A stretch of 64,000 nucleotides of DNA from Symbiodinium natans (Eukaryota; Sar; Dinophyceae; Suessiales; Symbiodiniaceae): NCBI GenBank assembly GCA_905221605.1, contig CAJNDS010002810.1:124001-188000 (forward strand), read 5' to 3'. Under the pieces are notes generated by a model. The model had not been told where the DNA came from. It ran no database searches and was given only the letters and a program-made list of their open reading frames with translations. Positions within the stretch are counted from its first letter, which is position 1. Every line of letters begins with the position of its first letter. Of this stretch, positions 9,329 through 18,591 are shown piece after piece. Both the position numbers and the translations under genes were made by a program.

Positions 9329-12287
9329 GGTAGATGCATTGCTCCAGGTCTTAATGCCAAGAGCAACAGTCATTGCCCGTGAACTGTGTGAGTGTGAACA
9401 ATTCCCCTATCACTTCTTTTGGCCGTGGTAGTCATACCTTGTTTCTTCTCACACATTAGATTCACGATGCAGAATTTGCTGTCATACGAGAGGCAGGGCG
9501 AAGTGTGGATGGAGGAGCCAAGAATCTTCCTCAGATGATCCGGCGCCAAATCCAGACAGAAGGCCATTGCGCGGGTTAAGGGTCAGTGCTCCCATAACGA
9601 GCGCTTGAGCAAAATAACTACCACGCATGTGCCAACTATATTCGGATGGGGAGGGGTAGGTGATCACAATGTTAGCAGTGATCAATCAAATAACAGAAGA
9701 GCACGTAAAGGTACAAGCACCATAAGCGGCAATAAACCCACCGAGCACAAAGACAAGGGGCAACCACACCCTCACTCAGTGGACACATTGGCACATAGCT
9801 CCACTGTCTGCGAACAGATGGCCAAAGTGAGGTGGGTCCAGCCAGGGGCATTAAAGCCAATAACGTGGCTCGAGACCAGTAGCTGCTCTCCAGCTTATCC
9901 ACCGCTGTTGGTCCAAGGGACTTGCCCTCCAGTGAAGAGAGATAGATGGATGCGGATGCCTTATGGAGGTTGCAAACTCTGCGCGCTGTGGGTTCGGTGA
10001 GTGTGACGTGGCATAATGTACTTGCTGGCCACATCGAGCAGGCGTATATAATAGCGCTCCCGGCAACATTGATCTTGCAGAATTGCCACTACCACCCTGG
10101 GCAGCTACGAGGTGTTCTTTCTTCGGTTGAGCTCGCTGTCCTGTCTGCCTGTCTTCCGTCTTCATGCACCTCTTCTCGCATACTAAAGGGGTGCGCCACG
10201 AGTGCAGAGTACTAGTTCACCATCCAAACGGCCTGCACCTTTCACGAACAGAGTCTTGGTGCGACCTGCTTTCGTTGGCCAAATCGCCACCTTCCTTGTG
10301 GAAGTTGGACTCGAGTTTGGATGTATGCTCAGACACCATGCTCACCCTACACGCACAGAGAGAGGTTCCTTCTCGACTCTGTCCAACTAGGCGCTGAACT
10401 TCTTTCGCTCCTCTGAAAAAAACATGACCTTCCAACTTAACCTCAATCTGGTGACTTTTGCTGTCCCTCTAGTCAGATTTCTTGTTGATTGGCCTGTTGG
10501 CACGGTCTTTTTTGCTGTTGCCTTCCCTCCTTGAGCACATGGTCGAGGCGCATCCTGTCCTGGTGGAGTCTTACTTTGGTAGGCGTCTCTGTATTGTCAA
10601 TCCGCCTGATGGGATGCTCCCTCTCAATCTCACAATCGATCCAATGCTCTAATGCTGCAAATACTAATTGTGCAACACATGCGGCAACGGATTGGTTACC
10701 TTGAAAGTCGAGCTTTCGTATTTGCGATGAACAAGGCTTTGTTGCGGACACGTGCACCAAACTCCAACAGCGTTCCAGAAGGATGCGAGGGTCTCCGCCT
10801 TCCACAGCCTACTTTGATGCTAGGACGGCTGGCTTTGCTATGGTGACGCCTTCTTGCTGCCTTTGGCTCACACTAGCGTAGTAGTACTTTGGCTCATGGA
10901 AGTCTGAGGCTGCTCTGCAACGTCACTTTCCTGCCGCCACACTGTACGACTCGTTGCCTTGCGGCCAAACTTGAGCATTCAACAGAGGAAGATTGCCTTG
11001 ACAGCGACCCAAGGCAGCTTGAGTGCGCCCGACTCTTGCTCTGCCGCAAACTCTGTCCTTGGATCCGTCCTCCGTAACCTTGACGCTGGTCCTGGACAAT
11101 GACCCTCTGATTCCTCTTTGCGGAGGTGAGAACCCTGTGCAACAACTGACATCGTCAGTCGCGCAACGCCTTGGATTCTCTGCAACATCAAGGTTGTTCT
11201 TGCCCTGCCATTGCAGAGTGTTCATGGCACTGAAAATGCCGCTGATGCCTCCAGGCTTGGCTAAGTTGGAGCATAAGCCAAGAAACAAAGATCGGCCAGG
11301 TCTCGGGCGGCCTAGACTTTCATTGGCACATGCTTCATTGGCGCCAATTGGCATCCAGTTTGTGGCCTGTCTTGCATCAGTTAATTCGCATGGTTCCGAC
11401 TTCTCTCGGAAGGGTCGAAGAGGAATGCTGGCACCTGCAGCTCCTCAATCCAAACGATTGGAATGACCTACCTTGCCCTGTTTTGGCTTCCAGTGGCTGA
11501 CCTGTGTCCCTGTTCATGGTCAAATGCGTGCAAGCGATGAGAGACGCAGTGGACACCTCGAGTGTCGATCTTTTGTCCTGGCCGACTCACAAGGGGCAGT
11601 TACAAGTCTTACGTCGGCAGTACGCCGCCTTCCCCTCAGGAAGGCAGCACTGACATGGTTGAGGCATCCAGCCCTCAAAGCCATATGGAACGTCTTGCTC
11701 CGCTGCTTGTGATTGTCTCGCAGTTGAGCCTTACGTCGGCCTATTGTAGGCCCGCCTCCAGGCACAGCGATAGGCACCTTCACGACTGCCCATTGGATGC
11801 ATTGCGTTGAATCCTCTTTGAGGCGTGCACTGTGTGCTTGAGCCTGTGGTTAATTATAGAGCCGCGCGAAGGCCTCTCCGAGCCTCCACAAGTGTACCTC
11901 TGGCGGCAACAACAGTCGAATTGGGGTTGTTGTGATACTCGCCTCCCTCACGTCGCTCCTGGAGTCGAGAATTGTAGGGTAGCCCTCCCATCCCTGAGGG
12001 AAACCGCGAGAGTGGCTGCTGTTTGTCGGCGCTGGGGAGGTATCATCGGGGCTTGGGCATCGCGCAGGCGTTTTGTGACATCGACGTCAACCTTCGCCAG
12101 TACACAGCGTGTTGTGCCCGTCGTGCGTGTGAACTGCACCCATTTAAAATTGCAGCTTCATGTTACGGAATTGATGGACTTGGGTGTCGCGCGAATGCGG
12201 AACAATGCTCTACTCTTCCCCTCCTCGAGCCAGGCTAGGACCCCAGTCACTGGGCAAGTGGAGGAGGACGGTTGAGTTGCTCATGCC

Positions 12288-12312
12288 ACGTGAGTGCGCC
12301 CGCACTCACACG
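12288..12312 (+). repeat. 25-bp hairpin repeat, copy 1
   Basis: Contains gtgagtgcg-cc-cgcactcac: a perfect 9-bp stem with a two-base CC loop. The whole 25 bp is repeated exactly at 12519-12543. Confidence 0.85.
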
Positions 12313-12518
12313 GCGGTGTAGGAACCTGCGTATCTTCTCAAGGCAGTAGATCCATAAACGTTCTCTGTACAAGTTTGACGAGCAGTGACCCCTCACCGCA
12401 ATTTCCGAGCAGGGGCTCGGTGAAGCGGCTCAGGAGCTCCCGTTTGGGTTGCTCCCTTGCTCCCGAGTATCACCTGCAGAGAATCTTGTGAGGGTGCGGG
12501 AGTGATGTGATGTTGGGT

Positions 12519-12543
12519 ACGTGAGTGCGCCCGCACTCACACG
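12519..12543 (+). repeat. 25-bp hairpin repeat, copy 2
   Basis: Exact second copy of 12288-12312, 231 bp downstream and 168 bp before the ATG at 12711. Confidence 0.85.
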
Positions 12544-12710
12544 CCCTAGTCCCCCGCATGGATTGACAGTTTGTTCCTGTGGCTCATAGCCCTCTCAGCC
12601 GCGAACATAAAGGAGTGATGGTATTACCCACTAACTTGCCCCCTTGTTCTGTGCCGCCAGGGCTCACAGGAGCAGGCGCCCGCTTGCCCTCCTCGAACTA
12701 ACTGCCCGGC

Positions 12711-13346
12711 ATGGCTGCTTCGTTGGTCATTGGTGGCAGCCTTTATACTGCTGTCAATGGAGATGGCGACAGTGACTGGGAAAGATGCTACCCTTACGAA
12801 CACCCGGAGATCTTTTCCAGCGAGCCCATCCTCGAAGGCCACGGCCACACTTGTAGTGCTGGCTGGATATCGCTCACCAAGCTCCTCGTACTGCAAGGAA
12901 TCCGCGATGCCTCGGCAGCCCAAGGACGTCCTAATCAACGGACCCTCGCCATGGTTGCTGCGGCCGAACTCGCGCACTCTGTTGGAGGTCATCGTGCCTG
13001 GCTTGCACACCACCTTCGAGATCTTTCGCAGGATTTGAGGAACGAGCTTGCCCAGGAGTACGGGGCGTTACTGGCTATGTTCAGACGTCCGCCTGGACCA
13101 CAGCAGAATGCCCTTTTAGCCTGGGCCAGGCCAATCATTGTGCATCGCCAGGAAGATTTTCCAATTTACCTCATAAAAGCGCATTTGGAGCAGCATCTTT
13201 TGCTTGCATGGCGTTTCACTGCCGATAAAGTCCATTTGCTTTTGCAGGCGATGTCCGATGCTGTCCCCAATGATAATGCCGTCATTCTGGAGTGGGTAGC
13301 GTGCTTCCTTGATGAACGTATTGCTACCGACATCCTTGAGCATTGA
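12711..13346 (+). CDS. Hypothetical protein, 211 aa
   Basis: Complete ORF with ATG at 12711 in a favourable context (ggcATGg). It is a soluble-looking, helix-rich protein with no signal peptide, membrane segment or recognised motif. The C-terminal half contains ALLAWARPIIVHRQEDF, HLLLAWRF and VILEWVACFLDERIATDIL; the LLLAW...EW pattern resembles the ORF at 8855-9328. It lies between the 25-bp hairpins and the hydrolase ORF. Possibly a structural or nucleic-acid-binding accessory protein, but nothing in the sequence proves it. Confidence 0.5.
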   Translation: MAASLVIGGSLYTAVNGDGDSDWERCYPYEHPEIFSSEPILEGHGHTCSAGWISLTKLLVLQGIRDASAAQGRPNQRTLAMVAAAELAHSVGGHRAWLAHHLRDLSQDLRNELAQEYGALLAMFRRPPGPQQNALLAWARPIIVHRQEDFPIYLIKAHLEQHLLLAWRFTADKVHLLLQAMSDAVPNDNAVILEWVACFLDERIATDILEH

Positions 13347-13701
13347 GATGACGAGACCATGCATCTGCTTGAGGACAATCGGCATTCGGATAGTGACATC
13401 TAACGCTGACCTTGTGCGAATACGGAACAAACGGCGGCCTAGTACACCGGTCGTTATCCATGGTCATGCGGCACTCCTGTATTGTCATGCTGTTGTCTTG
13501 ACCGATTTGGAAAGTTGTAACCATTGATCATGTTATACTGCTGATGTAGTCTCCAACTGAAGGGAGCTGAGTCAGGGGAAGTTGGGAGCAAGCTTGTTGT
13601 TGTGTGACATTCTTTGCGCTGGACGGCACGGCTCTCAGGCAAGGCTGCCCAGTCTTCCTCTACCTTGCCCCATCAATTGGGTAGGCTGCCTCTTCATCGC
13701 C
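13347..13701 (+). other. Gap between element ORFs
   Basis: 355 bp between the 211-codon ORF and the hydrolase ATG. The hydrolase frame is open back to about 13582, so an alternative upstream non-ATG start is possible, but nothing conserved was seen. Confidence 0.4.
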
Positions 13702-14571
13702 ATGGCATTGCAAGAGCCCCTTGGCCTGGAGAACCTGCAGCCTCCTCCATTGGTCGCCCCTCCGCTCGTAGCTGGGCGTGAAAACACCTGGATTACGGCG
13801 AGCCATGGCAGTTCAACCCTCCCCTTTGTTGTATCCCGGCCGAGTGCGGATGCAGGGGAAGCCAACTCGATAGTGCTTCTCCTCCCTGGTTGTGGACACT
13901 TCTATGTGGAGAATATGCACCCACTGCCTTGGCAAGGGGCCATCGAGTACCTGTGGAGCAACCTGGCTTTCAAAAAGGCCGTCATTGCCTGCGCATGGCC
14001 TGTGGCGGGACAAGCAGGCTCACCGCCTGCCTGGATGCTGCCTGACGGTGCTGCCTGGACCAAGGCAGTGTATACAATGGAAATTCTACCGCTCCTATTG
14101 GCCGTCCAACGTGATGCGAGCCCTCGCATCTCCTTGCCCACATATCTCATGGGCCTTGGTTCTGGAGGAACCATCACCTACCAGATTGCAATTTCCGAGG
14201 CCCATGCGACCTTCCGGGCTTGTGTTTGCATGGGCCCCATTAGGCTGCCTTCTTTGCTGCCAGCCCCCACGAGCGGGGAGACACGAATTTTAGTCTATGG
14301 CGGACGAAAGGACGTAGAGACCTTTCAGCACCACCTTCGGATGTGCTACTCGGTGCGGGGCAATCATCGCGTGCCTCCTGTCACAGAAGCCCTTTCCGAA
14401 GACTCACACTTTACTGCCTTCAAGGGCTACGGACGCACGCAGTACCCCTGGGCCCCCGGCCTCACCATCCGCCAGGTGGTTATCGGCAAGGACCCGGAGC
14501 ATGTGGTGTGGCCTGCATTGCTGAGCGACCCTGATTGGCTGCTGGCGGACCATATCGAGCTCCCGGAGTAG
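13702..14571 (+). CDS. Alpha/beta-hydrolase-like protein, 289 aa
   Basis: The ATG at 13702 has a good context (gccATGg). After a proline-rich N-terminus comes a hydrophobic strand and turn (SIVLLLPGCGHFYVEN), then YLMGLGSGGTITYQ (about 149-162) in the nucleophile-elbow position, ILVYGGRKD (acid Asp204) and DPEHVVWP (His267) close to the C-terminus. This order matches small esterases and depolymerases of the alpha/beta-hydrolase fold. The elbow reads GLGSGG instead of GxSxG: Gly153 stands where the serine is expected and Ser154 is next to it, so activity is doubtful or the geometry unusual. Substrate unknown. Part of this gene has been duplicated into the 3' tail of the element (25003-25236 and 25841-26096). 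Confidence 0.65.
   Translation: MALQEPLGLENLQPPPLVAPPLVAGRENTWITASHGSSTLPFVVSRPSADAGEANSIVLLLPGCGHFYVENMHPLPWQGAIEYLWSNLAFKKAVIACAWPVAGQAGSPPAWMLPDGAAWTKAVYTMEILPLLLAVQRDASPRISLPTYLMGLGSGGTITYQIAISEAHATFRACVCMGPIRLPSLLPAPTSGETRILVYGGRKDVETFQHHLRMCYSVRGNHRVPPVTEALSEDSHFTAFKGYGRTQYPWAPGLTIRQVVIGKDPEHVVWPALLSDPDWLLADHIELPE
14113..14130 (+). repeat. CC-loop hairpin within the hydrolase ORF
   Basis: gatgcgag-cc-ctcgcatc, a perfect 8-bp stem with CC loop, encoding DASPRI. Related hairpins in the 3' tail carry paired changes that keep the stem (gatgtgag-cc-ctcacatc). Confidence 0.75.
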
Positions 14572-15094
14572 TCGTTGGGGCAGGGTAGAGAGTGCCTTCC
14601 TTTTTCCATTTTAATCGATTTATGGGCGCCGGCCCTTGTGTTGTCGCTACGAACAGACCAGCAACCGAGGTATGCCTGCATTCTGGTGCTACTACTGTGC
14701 ACGGACAAAGTAAAGGATGCCATTGTCTCCAGGTCATTGCTTTGTACATGCAGCACATTGCAGCCACAAGTAACAGCCACCTGCGATGACACGCTGCATT
14801 CCTTTTCAGGTTGCACGTTGGATGTGCCTTGGCTCAAGCTAAGGGTGGCTGGCTGACTGAACGAGGAACCCATTGTGTAGAGGGTTGTAACGCTCCTGAC
14901 TGGTTTTTTCTCGCCTTTCTGCTTCTTCTCTCCTGTGTGCTGTGCTTTTTATTTGGTCCTCCCCTTCCTGGAGTCCTCCCTAGCTTTTGTAAGGGCTTTC
15001 CTGGGATCTTGGTGTTTGAAGGTTGCCTCGTGGTTCTCCGCTGCCTGTGGGGTAGTCACATGAGTTTGGCCTGCCATGTTCGGTGAGTGATGCC
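14572..15094. other. Gap between hydrolase and proline-rich ORFs
   Basis: About 520 bp with no long ORF and no recognised signal; a T/C-rich stretch lies near 14900-14990. Confidence 0.4.
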
Positions 15095-15871
15095 ATGGAG
15101 TCGTATGCCTGTCAACCGTATGTGATCCGGGTTGGAGCGCAAGCGCTCCAAGTCCACGTTGCCAGGAGAGGGCAACTCACTGCACTTGCCACTTTAGGGA
15201 CCAGTGATATCGCAATGACCAGGCAGATGCAAGCCGGCGTCATCCTGCCTCACGAACTCGATGTTGCCGGTTGGTGCCGATACTTTCCGCCGGAAATACA
15301 ACCTTTGTTGTGTCTGGACCATTCTGCCTTTTTGAGAAACAGCAACGCCGTCTGCTTCGCTCGGCAACCCACGGTTCGCTGTTTTCTCCTGCATGCATGG
15401 AGGCCAGGCATCGGTATCATGCCGCATAGCAGTGCCCTCATGGGGCGAGCGGTGTCCACGCACAGTGCTTTGCCTGGTGACGCGATAGACCTTCCCCCTT
15501 GGGCGAGTGTTGTCACCGAACAAGGAGCGGGTAGGGAGACAGCCCTGTCTCCCGGGCCCTGGCAAACTCCATCACCTAATCCACCTAGGGTCTGCTGGCC
15601 GGATAATAGTCCTCGCCCTCCCATACCGCCGATTCCTCCACGTGTTGGCGAATACCCAGTGGGTGAGGTCAGTAGGATCGAGCCGCGAATTCCACATGGG
15701 AGGCCACCTCCCGCGCCAGTTGCAGCCGACCTGCCACCGTGGCGGTCCCTAGCCACCCAGGTCCACAGGTCCTTGCGGCGACCGCAATGCAGGCTATATG
15801 CCAGCTTCGCACTCTCAGTGCTGACCATGCGCCGGGGCCTCCGGAGCCTGAGGATCTCGCGCAGGCACTAG
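15095..15871 (+). CDS. Proline-rich hypothetical protein, likely N-terminal part of the next ORF
   Basis: ATG at 15095 (gccATGg). The first 130 residues look globular (YVIRVGAQALQVHVARRG); residues about 150-220 are rich in proline (PRPPIPPIPPRVG). The last 40 codons become arginine-rich and less coding-like, while the -1 frame becomes coding-like from about 15750. The two ORFs were therefore probably one protein joined by a -1 shift or broken by a single indel. No canonical slippery heptamer was found in the overlap. No domain recognised. Confidence 0.5.
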   Translation: MESYACQPYVIRVGAQALQVHVARRGQLTALATLGTSDIAMTRQMQAGVILPHELDVAGWCRYFPPEIQPLLCLDHSAFLRNSNAVCFARQPTVRCFLLHAWRPGIGIMPHSSALMGRAVSTHSALPGDAIDLPPWASVVTEQGAGRETALSPGPWQTPSPNPPRVCWPDNSPRPPIPPIPPRVGEYPVGEVSRIEPRIPHGRPPPAPVAADLPPWRSLATQVHRSLRRPQCRLYASFALSVLTMRRGLRSLRISRRH

Positions 15872-18591
15872 AAAGTAATCAGAATTTCCCTGAGCCCACC
15901 CCTAGCGGAGTACTGCCATTGAGACTGGCCTCTGGAGCCATTTCCGGCGAACCGCCTGAGCCGCAAGGTCTCCACCCAGAGATCGACTACAATGCATTAC
16001 TCGGCTGCCTACTTCCACAGCTCCGGGCTGCTGAGTCCGCAGGAGCCCATGTCCTGCTCTTGGTCACGGATAGTCGCTGCTTCTTGTCTATTCCGCATTT
16101 CCCCTACTTTGTCCGGCATTTGGTCGCACGCATGCAGTGGGAAGGCCCGTTTAAAGAGAAGTGGTTTCCCATCTTGGTAAACACCAAGGAAGCGGGGTTA
16201 GCTTCTGTGCACTTTACGTGGGCGGGGCCCGAAATTCTGGCAGTCCTCAGAGTCCTTGCGCCAGGCATGGTCTTGATGTTGCTTGACCATGACACCTTGT
16301 TCACTGCCAGGTGGGAAGCAGAAGAGCTGCGAAGGTTTGCAGTCCTCGATCTACTGCCCAATACCCTCTCGACGGAGTCACTGGGCAGCATGGAAGTCGA
16401 GACGGACGAGACACAGCCCTGTGGCTCGCTTCCAGCCTCGCCGTGGAGTTGCTCGCCGGACGGGTCCATACCGTGTGGGGCCCGATCGCCAAACTCAATT
16501 GGCATGGTTTGTGCGTCCGAGGACCAGCTTGAAGCAAATGGGGGATTGGTCATCTTCTACCCGAATGCTCCGGATGGCAAAAATCCCCGGCCCCCTCGCT
16601 TTTGCATCCCTGGCAACGTCGCTAGTGCGGTGACCTCAATTGGTACTGCGTTGAGCCGAGCCCTGCAGCTAGTCATCATGCCCAGTGAAGTGCCCACTCC
16701 ATTGCCTGGTATGCATGAGCAGGTGCCGTTGGACCAGATCCATTATCGGCAATGTCTACGCAACACCCCTCTTGCCGGAACCACTGCTCACAAGCATTCT
16801 GACTTTGTGTTTGCGTGGGCACTTTTAGGAAGATACATACATGAAGTTGCGTGGAAAGCGGCCGACCTTACTACTGGCCGGCCAGAGCCAGACATCCAGT
16901 TTGGCGCCTCCCCGGTCAGGCAGGTCAGAGGGGTAAAAACCTGGGGACAAGGCCCGTATGAACAGGGATTTCTTCCCTTGCTCAGGGGTTACGGCGGCTC
17001 GCACTCCCGTTTGGCAATCCTACCTGGTCCTGACTTATTCATGGCGAACCGATACGCCGAGGTTATACCCCCTCCTTTTGTGCATGGATACGGTGCCAAA
17101 GGCAAAAACATCTTGCCGCAGTGGGGGAGTGTGGTACGGCTGCCTACTCTACCCGAGTCGGTCTGGGGCAACGGGGACACCGTCCCTCTTTGGGCCTCTG
17201 TTGGGAAAAAGGGCAGTGGACCAGGGCGGCTCCAGCTCTTCCCTGGGGTCCTCATGTTTTGGAAGAAAGATGCCCTATCTTCCTGCAGGGCCACCCCGAA
17301 ATGGCGCAGTCGACCCAATACCCCAACTGGGCCGCTTGCTCTTCTTGCTGCCGCTGCGCATGCTTGGCTGGCCCAGGCGGATCTGCCGTGGCCTCTCTTC
17401 GCTGCAGACATAAAGGTCACGCCGTTGGGCCTCAGTCAATACTGGGATGATGGACTAGCCATGCGTGTGCAACAAGCCCTGGCAGCCTTTGCCTTTCCTG
17501 CCTACCAGTACCCGCCCCCAAAGCCTCACCTAACCCCCTCAGGGGAATGTCGGTCGCTCTTCATTAGCGGGATGCATGGGAAGGCCGAGAATACGCCCCC
17601 CACTGTGTCGGGTAGCATCATTCACACAGCCAATTCCTATGCACTCACTGGCTTAGAAATGGAAACAGTCCGGGACAACCAGGGCAAAAAAGTCCGATAT
17701 GAGGACACACAACGCCCGTTGTTGCTTTCGACCAGCGGTAATGCCGCACATGCATTGTTGCTCCTGCCCCAAGCCGCCCAGCTATGGGCACGTGCTCTGT
17801 ACCTTCAGGTCGAAGGATGCGGTCTGCCAGCGGCGGTTCGTGCTAGAATCAGCTCGGTAGAAGCCTCCCTGACAATGTGCCCTGCCCTGGCTCACTTGCA
17901 CATGCCACATACTGCTGCGCTGACCGCTCTGCATGTGGGCCTCGCAGCGGGGAGAGCTGGCGAGTGCAAACTGTGCGTTACGGGTTTCTCTGCTGGGTCA
18001 TATACGGGCGCTGCTGTGGCTATCGCTTGGCATGAGCGCCAAAAGCTTCCTGACTGCAAGGGCGATTTTGTCCACATCAAGGCACGTTTGGGCGGCATTG
18101 CCATGCCACGGGCCATGCTGCAATATATCCTGGGTTCGGAATTGCGGCACGCTGTTAGTCTTGTCCATCATGAGAGCGACCAGCTTTGTATCTTCCGGCC
18201 CAGCCAGGCAGCAAGGACGCAAGCGATTGGCGCGGGAGCGCGTCTCTACTACTTCACTGGACCTGAGTCACTTGGCAGTGGTGGACACTCTTATGGTCAC
18301 GTTGTCCACAGTGAAGAGCTATTCCAGCTCACGCCGGGGGATTATGTGCATAAGGAATTGACTAAAAAGATTTGTGGCTTGGCCGACCCCCGGATGGATC
18401 GCACAGTGCGAGCAGGTTTGATGGGGTTGCGTGTGGCTCTGTCCAGCTTTCGGATAAGTCTAAAACTTTCATCAACTCCGTGCTGGGACGGCAAATCAGA
18501 CGCCCTGATCTGGAGGCTTTTCTCCGGATACCTTCCGCTGAGAACCGGAGCATTGCAAGTCTCCGTGCTGACTGTACCCAAGTCCTCCTGA
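15739..18591 (+). CDS. Large protein with second alpha/beta-hydrolase signature and DxD motif
   Basis: Open from before 15739 (GTG codon); first ATG at 15787. Residues are numbered from 15739. About residues 100-195 carry hydrophobic strands ending in LMLLDHDTLFTARW (Asp183-His-Asp185), reminiscent of the DxD of nucleotide-sugar transferases; this is weak. Near the C-terminus CVTGFSAGSYTGAA places Ser751 in a perfect GxSxG nucleophile elbow, followed by Asp814 (HHESDQLCIF) and His850 or His854 (GGHSYGHVVH), a complete candidate triad. The last 60 codons look non-coding while the -1 frame (start of the helicase ORF) looks coding. It probably forms part of a polyprotein with its neighbours. Substrates are unknown. 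Confidence 0.55.
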   Translation: MAVPSHPGPQVLAATAMQAICQLRTLSADHAPGPPEPEDLAQALESNQNFPEPTPSGVLPLRLASGAISGEPPEPQGLHPEIDYNALLGCLLPQLRAAESAGAHVLLLVTDSRCFLSIPHFPYFVRHLVARMQWEGPFKEKWFPILVNTKEAGLASVHFTWAGPEILAVLRVLAPGMVLMLLDHDTLFTARWEAEELRRFAVLDLLPNTLSTESLGSMEVETDETQPCGSLPASPWSCSPDGSIPCGARSPNSIGMVCASEDQLEANGGLVIFYPNAPDGKNPRPPRFCIPGNVASAVTSIGTALSRALQLVIMPSEVPTPLPGMHEQVPLDQIHYRQCLRNTPLAGTTAHKHSDFVFAWALLGRYIHEVAWKAADLTTGRPEPDIQFGASPVRQVRGVKTWGQGPYEQGFLPLLRGYGGSHSRLAILPGPDLFMANRYAEVIPPPFVHGYGAKGKNILPQWGSVVRLPTLPESVWGNGDTVPLWASVGKKGSGPGRLQLFPGVLMFWKKDALSSCRATPKWRSRPNTPTGPLALLAAAAHAWLAQADLPWPLFAADIKVTPLGLSQYWDDGLAMRVQQALAAFAFPAYQYPPPKPHLTPSGECRSLFISGMHGKAENTPPTVSGSIIHTANSYALTGLEMETVRDNQGKKVRYEDTQRPLLLSTSGNAAHALLLLPQAAQLWARALYLQVEGCGLPAAVRARISSVEASLTMCPALAHLHMPHTAALTALHVGLAAGRAGECKLCVTGFSAGSYTGAAVAIAWHERQKLPDCKGDFVHIKARLGGIAMPRAMLQYILGSELRHAVSLVHHESDQLCIFRPSQAARTQAIGAGARLYYFTGPESLGSGGHSYGHVVHSEELFQLTPGDYVHKELTKKICGLADPRMDRTVRAGLMGLRVALSSFRISLKLSSTPCWDGKSDALIWRLFSGYLPLRTGALQVSVLTVPKSS

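Larger units (their letters stand above)
9329..12710. other. Degenerate region of the element without an intact gene
   Basis: About 3.4 kb with only short ORFs. Several coding-like fragments appear in shifting plus-strand frames, for example GLDFHWHMLHWRQL near 11310 and AMRDAVDTSSVDLLSWPTHK near 11530, broken by stops and frame changes. This suggests decayed coding sequence rather than plain non-coding DNA. I could not identify the ancestral protein. Two copies of a 25-bp hairpin lie at the right end. Confidence 0.45.

Noticed and set aside
14829-14840. ttggctcaag as a relic of the dinoflagellate spliced leader
   Set aside because: Only the last ten bases match and the upstream leader sequence is absent; it also lies inside the element, not at its 5' end.
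18361-18369. ACTAAAAAG as a slippery site for the helicase ORF
   Set aside because: In the upstream frame it reads ACT AAA AAG, so the heptamer is T AAA AAG, which lacks the XXX identity needed for canonical -1 slippage.
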